A DNA stretch of 13,472 bases from Duncaniella sp. (lineage in GTDB: Bacteria; Bacteroidota; Bacteroidia; Bacteroidales; Muribaculaceae): the NCBI GenBank assembly GCA_022511285.1, contig JAFLRW010000004.1, positions 14,448 through 27,919 on the forward strand, in the 5' to 3' direction. The notes under the pieces are model-generated. The model searched no databases. It saw nothing but the letters and a program-made list of their open reading frames with translations, and had not been told where the DNA came from. The stretch's first letter is position 1, and each line of letters begins with the position of its first letter. The translations under genes and the position numbers were made by a program. This document shows positions 8,173-13,472 of this stretch, piece after piece.

Positions 8173-8781
8173 TTACGCCGTCAACTCTGTCAAGCGTGCA
8201 AGGTATTTGCCTATGATATCAAACTCGATATTGACTCGCGTGCCGGGGCGAATCCCCTTAAAGTTTGTATGCTCAAACGTATATGGGATGATGGCCACTC
8301 GGAAAGAGCGCGGCTCGGAGTCACACACAGTGAGGCTGACGCCGTTCACCGTCACCGACCCCTTTTCAACCGTCATATACCCCTTGCGCACCATCTCCGG
8401 CGCTACATCATATTCAAACTTGTAGTAGCGGCTCCCCTCCACCTCCTTCACTTCCGTACAAAGAGCCGTGGTGTCAACATGCCCCTGCACTATGTGTCCG
8501 TCAAGGCGGCCGTTCATCATCATTGAGCGTTCGAGGTTCACTTCATCCCCTTCGCCGAGCAAACCGAGGTTGCTACGTTCAAGGGTCTCTTGGATGGCCG
8601 TCACGGTATAAGTCCCGTCAGGATGAATTGCCACCACCGTCAGACACACTCCATTGTGAGCCACACTCTGGTCTATGCGGAGTTCATCCGTGAAACTACA
8701 TTTGACCCTCAGGTCAACATTCCCATCGCGACGTGTCACACCGGCCACCTTGCCGGCTTCTTCTACTATGCCTGAAAACAT
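8173..8781 (-). CDS. ribE: Riboflavin synthase (alpha chain)
   Basis: The enzyme dismutates two molecules of 6,7-dimethyl-8-ribityllumazine into riboflavin and a pyrimidine, the last step of riboflavin synthesis, in the cytoplasm. The 202 residues show the family's two tandem lumazine-binding barrels. The first starts with MFSGIVEE and contains SVAHNGVCLTV (39-49), including C46, which aligns with the conserved cysteine of the family. The second begins near GHIVQGHVD (95-103), with H101 as the likely catalytic-site histidine, and contains the matching repeat VTVNGVSLTV (143-152). The length is normal. No other riboflavin gene is in the window, so the gene stands alone here. The 67-base upstream gap to pduO is too short for an FMN riboswitch. 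A -7 element lies about 32 bases before the start. The TAA stop lies close to the yebC terminator in convergent orientation. Confidence 0.96.
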   Translation of the reverse strand: MFSGIVEEAGKVAGVTRRDGNVDLRVKCSFTDELRIDQSVAHNGVCLTVVAIHPDGTYTVTAIQETLERSNLGLLGEGDEVNLERSMMMNGRLDGHIVQGHVDTTALCTEVKEVEGSRYYKFEYDVAPEMVRKGYMTVEKGSVTVNGVSLTVCDSEPRSFRVAIIPYTFEHTNFKGIRPGTRVNIEFDIIGKYLARLTELTA

Positions 8782-8812
8782 ATCATTATTCGTTTTTATC
8801 CGGTTTATAGTG

Positions 8813-8820
8813 CAAAAATA
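8813..8820 (-). promoter_or_regulatory. Candidate -7 element for ribE
   Basis: Read on the minus strand this is TATTTTTG, an exact TAnnTTTG match 31 bases before the ribE ATG. The -33 position (about 8840-8844) has no TTTG and coincides with the pduO -7 element on the other strand. Confidence 0.5.
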
Positions 8821-8833
8821 CGAATTTTTCCGC

Positions 8834-8841
8834 TAATTTTG
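8834..8841 (+). promoter_or_regulatory. Candidate -7 element for pduO, almost touching the start codon
   Basis: TAATTTTG matches TAnnTTTG exactly and ends only 7 bases before the pduO ATG at 8849. A start site 5-8 bases downstream would fall at or within a base or two of the ATG, so the mRNA would be leaderless or nearly so. There is no clear -33 TTTG; that region overlaps the ribE -7 box. Confidence 0.5.
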
Positions 8842-8848
8842 TCGCAGT

Positions 8849-9400
8849 ATGAAGAAAAGTATGCTCTACACCCGCACCGGCGACGCGGGTATGACGAGTC
8901 TTGCCGGAGGCTCGCGAATAGCCAAAAACAGTGCGAGAGTATGCGCCTATGGCGACGTCGACGAACTAAACTCTCATTTAGGACTGGTCCAAGCCTATGC
9001 CGCATCCATCCGAGGTGCCCGGCAGGAAGCACAAAGACTCTCTGACATCCAACAGCTTATGTTCGTCATCGGAGCATATCTTGCTTCGCCTGATGCTATG
9101 GAGTGCCAAGGGCTTGGTTCAGAGCACACCTCCAGACTTGAAGCCGCTATCGACTCCATGGATGCTTCATTGCCCCCACTCAAGAGCTTCATCCTGCCCG
9201 GAGGCTCCATCGCTGCATCGGCCGCCCACATCGCCCGCACGGTGTGTCGACGCGCCGAGCGCTCCGTGCTCGCCCTGGCCGCCGTAGAGAGCGTCGACCC
9301 TGCTGTGACCGCTTTTCTCAATCGTCTGAGCGACTATTTGTTCATCCTGTCCCGAAAATTCAACGCTCTGGCAGGCATTGACGACACAATGGCACAGTGA
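8849..9400 (+). CDS. pduO: ATP:cob(I)alamin adenosyltransferase, PduO type
   Basis: The enzyme transfers the adenosyl group of ATP to cob(I)alamin, giving coenzyme B12 (adenosylcobalamin) for enzymes such as methylmalonyl-CoA mutase. The 183 residues match the trimeric helical PduO family. An N-terminal ATP-binding motif YTRTGDAGMTSL (7-18) precedes GDVDELNSHLG (35-45), FILPGGS (114-120), HIARTVCRRAER (127-138) and LNRLSDYLFILSRKFN (157-172). All key conserved stretches are present and the length is usual. There is no pdu or eut microcompartment gene nearby, so a general salvage role is more likely than propanediol use; that is inference. I chose the ATG at 8849 because the resulting MKKS-xx-YTRTGD N terminus resembles related Bacteroidales proteins. 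A second in-frame ATG at 8861 would also give a complete domain and matters if transcription starts after 8849. The symbol follows the family name, not the pathway. Confidence 0.95.
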   Translation: MKKSMLYTRTGDAGMTSLAGGSRIAKNSARVCAYGDVDELNSHLGLVQAYAASIRGARQEAQRLSDIQQLMFVIGAYLASPDAMECQGLGSEHTSRLEAAIDSMDASLPPLKSFILPGGSIAASAAHIARTVCRRAERSVLALAAVESVDPAVTAFLNRLSDYLFILSRKFNALAGIDDTMAQ

Positions 9401-9498
9401 CCAATCCGAAATCGCCCACGCACAATAAAAATACACGAAATTAGTGTTACCGCCGATTAGCTTAAGAGCTTTTATGCCCTTATGTGACAAAAAATCAC

Positions 9499-9506
9499 TA
9501 CTTTTG
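9499..9506 (+). promoter_or_regulatory. Candidate -7 element for the TPR gene
   Basis: TACTTTTG is an exact TAnnTTTG match ending 6 bases before the ATG at 9513, again predicting a leaderless or very short-leader mRNA. At the -33 distance only a poor TTATG-like match (about 9473-9477) is seen. The site argues against the longer open frame starting at 9444, because transcription would begin after that codon. Confidence 0.5.
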
Positions 9507-9512
9507 CAGAAT

Positions 9513-12512
9513 ATGAAACAATTGATTATATTCGGAACCTTACTCAGTGCCTCTATCTGTCAAGTCTCAGGCCAGATTAACAGCCCCGATGCTCAAGGCT
9601 ATCTTGACCGCGGGACGGCAATGACAGCCTCTGATCGCAACTATGCGGGCACCGTCGACCAACTCACCAAGATGCAATCGCTCCCCGCCTCTGAGCTGCA
9701 ATCCGAGGAAGCGCTTTTCAGCCTTGCCGTCGCTCATCTGCAGACGGGCGATGACGACGCACTCCCCCTTTTGGAGCGTTTCATCAAGCAATATCCCGTA
9801 TCTCCCCGCAGAGCCGAAGCCATCTCGCTCATTGGAGACTACTATTGGAATCGGGGAGACTATGCCGATGCCCTGAAACAATATGAGAGTGTTGACCATA
9901 TCGCCCTCCCCTCTGCCCGGCGCGACGAGATGAGCTTCCGCACCGGATATGCTTATATGCTCCTCGGAGAGGATGCCACGGCTGAGAGCTGTTTCCGCAC
10001 TCTGCTCGGCAAAAAAAAGTGGCGCTCCACTGCTCAATTCTATCTCGGATACCTCGCATATCAGCGTCGCGATTTCTCCACTGCCCTCCAATACCTACGC
10101 GACGTCGACACGGCAGAAGCCCCGGGGAATGCCGCTCCCTACTATATCTCTCAGATTGAGTTTGCCGAAGGCCGCTATCAAGAGGCGCTCGACGCTGCCC
10201 GTCGCCTGCTCGCATCTGGCTCAGTGAGCGAATTTGCCCCGGAGTGTAATCGTATAGCCGGAGAGTCGCTCTACAATCTCGGGCAGACGGCTCAAGGGGT
10301 GCCATATCTTTGGAAATATTGCGCCGAGGCCCCCAATCCTCAGCCTTCGGCCTTCTACATATTGGGTGTTGACGAGTTTGAAAAGGGCCATACCGACGAG
10401 GCCGTAAAGCTCTTGCAGCAGGCCACTGACAATCCCTCGGCAATGGGACAGAGCGCTTGGCTGTTTCTCGGACAGGCCTACAAAAAGCGGGGCGACAATT
10501 CTTCCGCTCTGCTGTCATTCGAGAAAGCCTATAGGATGAACTTTGACCCTAAAGTGCGCGAAGAGGCTTTCTATAACTATGCTGTGGCCCGAATGGATGG
10601 CGGACGTGTGCCGTTCGGCAACTCCGTCGACATGCTTCAAGAGTTTCTCAACGAATATCCATCCTCCGTCTATGCCCCCGAGGTGGAGCAATACATAGTC
10701 GAGGGTTATATGACCGGCGGCGACTACGAAAGCGCCCTAGCGGCCATCCGCAAAGCCTCATCACCGACTCCGGCTATGGAAAAAGCGCGCCAGAGAGCCC
10801 TGTTTGTGCTCGGCACACGCGCCTTTGCCGCCGGACGCACCGCCGATGCCATCCGCAACCTCCGCGAGGCTCAAACCGTCAAGGGGGGCGATGCCGAAAT
10901 CGACGCTCAATGCTTGCTATGGCTTGGAGATGCTCTTTACACCCGTGGTGACTACGATGCCGCCGCCCGCAACTATCTTGACTATCTCGCCGGGAAGCCC
11001 TCCCCCTCCGGCGAAAACAAGATGCTGGCTCTATACGGATTGGGCTACACTCGCTTCAGCCAAGAACGCTTTGCCGATGCCGCAACTGACTTTTCACGCG
11101 CCGCATCTGCCGCCGAGCCACTCAGCCCGGAGGTGAAAGCATCCCTTCTCCCCGACATCTTCAACCGACTGGCCGACTGCCGCTACTATCAGAACGACTA
11201 TGCCGGGGCCCTCAAGGATTATCAGAAGGCTTACAGCCTAAGCCCCTCCACCGGCGACTATCCGCTCTATCAAAGCGCCATTATGATGGGCCGACTGAAA
11301 GATCACAAAGGAAAGATTGCCACGCTCAACAAGCTAATAGCCGACTATCCCGCATCGGGCCTCACAGCTCAGGCTATGCTCGACAAGGCTGAAAGCCAGA
11401 GCGCCATCGGACTGACTTCGGAGGCCGTTGACACCTATACGCAATTAGTCGAAAACTATGCATCATCTGCCCCGGGCCGAAACGGCTATTTGCAGCTCGC
11501 CATCACATATATCAACATTGGTGAACGCACCAAAGGCATCGACACTTATAAGAAGGTGATTACCACATTCCCGACATCCGAGGAGGCTCGCATTGCCGCC
11601 GACGACCTCAAACAAATATATGCCGCCGACGGTCATCTGTCGGAGTTTGTCAGCTTCATCGGCTCTGTGCCCGGCGCTCCCACCTACGAGCCTTCCGACT
11701 TGGAGAAAGCTGCTTTCCAAGCCGCTGAAAACAGTTATATCAACACCGGAGCCACTGCCGGACTGACATCCTATGTGGACAACTATCCTCAAGGGGCCTC
11801 CCGGGCTCAGGCGTTCTTCTATCTTGCCGATGCCGCTTGGAATGCCGGCGACTCTCGCGGCGCACAAAAATATGCCACTTCGGTGCTCCTAAACCATCCC
11901 GACTCCGAAGTGGCCGAGGATGCTCTGCTCATCAAGGCTAAAGCCGAAATGGAGATGGGGAAGACGGAGATTGCCCATAGCTCTTTCTTAGAACTTGAAA
12001 GCAAGGCTTCAGGCTCTAATATGCTCCGCGAGGCTCACTTGGGAATCATGCGCACTGCCGCTGACATGGGACGGTATGCCGATGTGGTAGCCGTTGCCGA
12101 CAAGATGCTCGCCACAAGTGCCGCCGCCAGTTCTGCAGAGCTCGCGGAAGTGAGATTTATGCGCGCCATATCTAACGACCGCCTCGGCAATCGCGACGAT
12201 GCCTACAGTGACTGGGCAATCCTGGAGCGCGACTTGCGCGACACATACGGCGCCAAGAGCGCTTTCTACCACGGTCAGTCGCTCCTCGATGCAGGGCTCA
12301 CCTCGCAGGCCAAAGAGGTGATTGACGCGCTCATATCCTCCGACACGCCTCAAGCCTATTGGCTGGCCCGCGGATTTATCCTCTACAGCGACCTGCTCCG
12401 CAAGGAGGGGAACTCGTTTGAGGCCGACGAATATCTCAAATCGCTCCGCACCAACTATCCCGGCTCGGAAGCCGACATCTTTGAGATGATTGAATCCCGT
12501 TTAAAGAAATAA
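9513..12512 (+). CDS. Large secreted tetratricopeptide-repeat (TPR) protein
   Basis: This 999-residue protein is built almost entirely of TPR-like helical hairpins. It starts with a type I signal peptide (MKQLIIFGTLLSASICQVSG, then QINS), so it should be periplasmic or bound to the inner face of the outer membrane. C16 is not in a convincing lipobox. Repeat units recur along the length, often beginning G-D/R-Y-x-x-A: about residues 116 (GDYADALKQY), 220 (GRYQEALDA), 327 (GDNSSALLSF), 403, 441, 479 (GDYDAAARNYLDYL), 561 (NDYAGALKDYQKAY), 633, 670, 780, 853 and 967. Segments around 590-730 (IADYPASGLTAQAMLDKA; YKKVITTFPTSEEA) resemble the BamD/YbgF TPR subtype. The frame is open back to 9444. 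I prefer 9513 because it begins the signal peptide and follows a -7 element. Its stop overlaps the next start by one base, which suggests partnership with that putative outer-membrane protein. The specific function is unknown; scaffolding or export is plausible only from fold and location. Confidence 0.88.
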   Translation: MKQLIIFGTLLSASICQVSGQINSPDAQGYLDRGTAMTASDRNYAGTVDQLTKMQSLPASELQSEEALFSLAVAHLQTGDDDALPLLERFIKQYPVSPRRAEAISLIGDYYWNRGDYADALKQYESVDHIALPSARRDEMSFRTGYAYMLLGEDATAESCFRTLLGKKKWRSTAQFYLGYLAYQRRDFSTALQYLRDVDTAEAPGNAAPYYISQIEFAEGRYQEALDAARRLLASGSVSEFAPECNRIAGESLYNLGQTAQGVPYLWKYCAEAPNPQPSAFYILGVDEFEKGHTDEAVKLLQQATDNPSAMGQSAWLFLGQAYKKRGDNSSALLSFEKAYRMNFDPKVREEAFYNYAVARMDGGRVPFGNSVDMLQEFLNEYPSSVYAPEVEQYIVEGYMTGGDYESALAAIRKASSPTPAMEKARQRALFVLGTRAFAAGRTADAIRNLREAQTVKGGDAEIDAQCLLWLGDALYTRGDYDAAARNYLDYLAGKPSPSGENKMLALYGLGYTRFSQERFADAATDFSRAASAAEPLSPEVKASLLPDIFNRLADCRYYQNDYAGALKDYQKAYSLSPSTGDYPLYQSAIMMGRLKDHKGKIATLNKLIADYPASGLTAQAMLDKAESQSAIGLTSEAVDTYTQLVENYASSAPGRNGYLQLAITYINIGERTKGIDTYKKVITTFPTSEEARIAADDLKQIYAADGHLSEFVSFIGSVPGAPTYEPSDLEKAAFQAAENSYINTGATAGLTSYVDNYPQGASRAQAFFYLADAAWNAGDSRGAQKYATSVLLNHPDSEVAEDALLIKAKAEMEMGKTEIAHSSFLELESKASGSNMLREAHLGIMRTAADMGRYADVVAVADKMLATSAAASSAELAEVRFMRAISNDRLGNRDDAYSDWAILERDLRDTYGAKSAFYHGQSLLDAGLTSQAKEVIDALISSDTPQAYWLARGFILYSDLLRKEGNSFEADEYLKSLRTNYPGSEADIFEMIESRLKK

Positions 12513-13472
12513 TGCCAATCTTAGCAATGCGTAGATATATAATTCCCATCCTCCTGCTTCCCATAGCATCACTTTTCGCTGCCGCCCAAACGCCCCGCAA
12601 CGGCACTCTTCACAAAGATATCGAAGTGGAACAGCAGACAGCTCCCACTCGCCGCGATGCCGCCCGCATATCAGTGCTCCCCGAAGTGACGCTCCCGGCT
12701 CTCGCCAAGAAGCAACTTCTTTTCAGCGACCGTGTAGTGACTGCGCCGGTGCCTAACGTGGCCTCTTCATTGGCTCCCGTGGCGTGGACCGACCCCGAGG
12801 CATTCACTTCTCAGCGTGGTTATGTAGTGGCCGGAGTGTTTCCTCTGCTGTTCAATGCCGACCTCTCTGCCGGTTACCGCATTATTGACAATAACCGCAC
12901 CCGCCTTTCTGCCTGGCTGCAATATGATGGCGACATTTATCGCCGGGACGGCCACACGTGGCGCTCTCATCAACTTGACCTCGGAGCCGACCTCCACCAA
13001 GCCATCGGCCGTAAGAGTATGCTTGATGCCGCTGTCAGTTACACTTGGGGGCGAGCCAACCAATGGCAGATGCAAGGCATTGACGATATGAGCCGAACCG
13101 TCTGCATAGGGGCTCTTGACGCCGCTTTTTCCTCAAAGGCGGCAGCCCTTGACTATAAGGCGTCGTTCAAAGTCGAACGCGCCGGGTTCAGCCACCTCAA
13201 ATGGGACGAAATCTTTGCCGGACCAAACACTGTCACCTCTCCTCTCCATCAAACTCTATTCAACATAGGCGGCGAGGCGGCACTCCCCACCGGCGACAAC
13301 TCCAATTTCGGCATTGGTCTGACTCTTGACATCCTCAACACCGCCTCCCACAACAAACCTATGATTCCCTTTGTGGGCGAGACCCTACAAGCTCAGAACG
13401 GCAAGACATCCGCCCTGCTCAGTGTCTCTCCACGCTGGGCTCTCCACTCCTCTGCCGCAACTCTTTCCGTTG
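12512..13472 (+). CDS. Putative outer-membrane beta-barrel protein, truncated at the right edge
   Basis: The frame stays open for 320 codons from the ATG at 12512 to the window end, so the gene is partial. The ATG shares its A with the TAA stop of the TPR gene (TAATG), indicating translational coupling. A second in-frame ATG at 12527 gives a more compact signal peptide (MRRYIIPILLLPIASLFAAA, then QTPRNG) and may be the real start. After cleavage comes a polar segment (about 27-75; VEQQTAPTRRDAARISVLPE), then a Pro-rich linker. From about residue 105 follow repeated amphipathic strands with alternating hydrophobic residues and polar turns (ADLSAGYRIIDNNRTRLSAW; HQLDLGADLHQ; MLDAAVSYTWGR), as in outer-membrane barrels. 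From memory, the N-terminal pattern (VLP-x-V, then YS/FS and Pro-rich) resembles Bacteroidetes outer-membrane proteins that follow long TPR genes; I cannot name the family. No TonB plug motif is seen in the visible part. Confidence 0.75.
   Translation, partial: MPILAMRRYIIPILLLPIASLFAAAQTPRNGTLHKDIEVEQQTAPTRRDAARISVLPEVTLPALAKKQLLFSDRVVTAPVPNVASSLAPVAWTDPEAFTSQRGYVVAGVFPLLFNADLSAGYRIIDNNRTRLSAWLQYDGDIYRRDGHTWRSHQLDLGADLHQAIGRKSMLDAAVSYTWGRANQWQMQGIDDMSRTVCIGALDAAFSSKAAALDYKASFKVERAGFSHLKWDEIFAGPNTVTSPLHQTLFNIGGEAALPTGDNSNFGIGLTLDILNTASHNKPMIPFVGETLQAQNGKTSALLSVSPRWALHSSAATLSV

Noticed and set aside
8782..8848. FMN riboswitch for ribE or cobalamin riboswitch for pduO
   Set aside because: The shared spacer is 67 bases, shorter than either aptamer class, and is already filled by two promoter elements.
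9444..9512. Upstream start for the TPR protein adding 23 residues
   Set aside because: The extra residues precede a complete signal peptide and span the -7 element at 9499-9506, so the codon would probably lie outside the mRNA.
9401..9512. RNA gene or small ORF in the pduO-TPR spacer
   Set aside because: No cloverleaf, no stable hairpin followed by T residues, and no open frame with coding character was visible; only the -7 element stands out.
9850..12480. Tandem DNA repeats in the TPR gene
   Set aside because: The repeats are at protein level only and are highly diverged; I saw no long exact nucleotide repeats that would suggest recent expansion.

Overview
This window reads as chromosomal housekeeping DNA from a Bacteroidales bacterium. 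Four things point there: promoter elements of the Bacteroidetes type (TAnnTTTG at -7, with TTTG near -33), mostly absent Shine-Dalgarno sites, signal peptides ending before Gln, and protein types typical of the phylum. The GC-rich third codon positions would fit a family such as Muribaculaceae, but that placement is inference. No insertion sequence, CRISPR array, tRNA, rRNA or phage gene was seen.

Left part (1-4554). The C-terminal part of a Kef-type cation/proton antiporter with a cytoplasmic universal-stress-protein-like tail enters from the left edge. It converges, with a 20-base gap, on a minus-strand pair: manC (mannose-1-phosphate guanylyltransferase) and rsh (bifunctional (p)ppGpp synthetase/hydrolase). 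These two overlap by 20 bases and look translationally linked. A 231-base divergent intergenic region follows. It carries a near-perfect Bacteroidetes promoter for manC and a -7 element for pheT.

Middle part (4786-9400). pheT (phenylalanyl-tRNA synthetase beta chain) and yebC (YebC/TACO1 family) run rightwards and end at a strong intrinsic terminator. ribE (riboflavin synthase) lies on the minus strand. It diverges from pduO (ATP:cob(I)alamin adenosyltransferase) across only 67 bases, in which the two predicted promoters overlap.

Right part (9513-13472). A 999-residue secreted tetratricopeptide-repeat (TPR) protein is followed, with a one-base stop/start overlap, by a second exported protein. 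Its strand-rich sequence suggests an outer-membrane beta-barrel, and it runs off the right edge. This coupled periplasmic-TPR plus outer-membrane pair has no assigned function and is the most interesting part of the window. pduO and the TPR gene both have a -7 element so close to the start codon that their mRNAs are predicted to be leaderless or nearly so.
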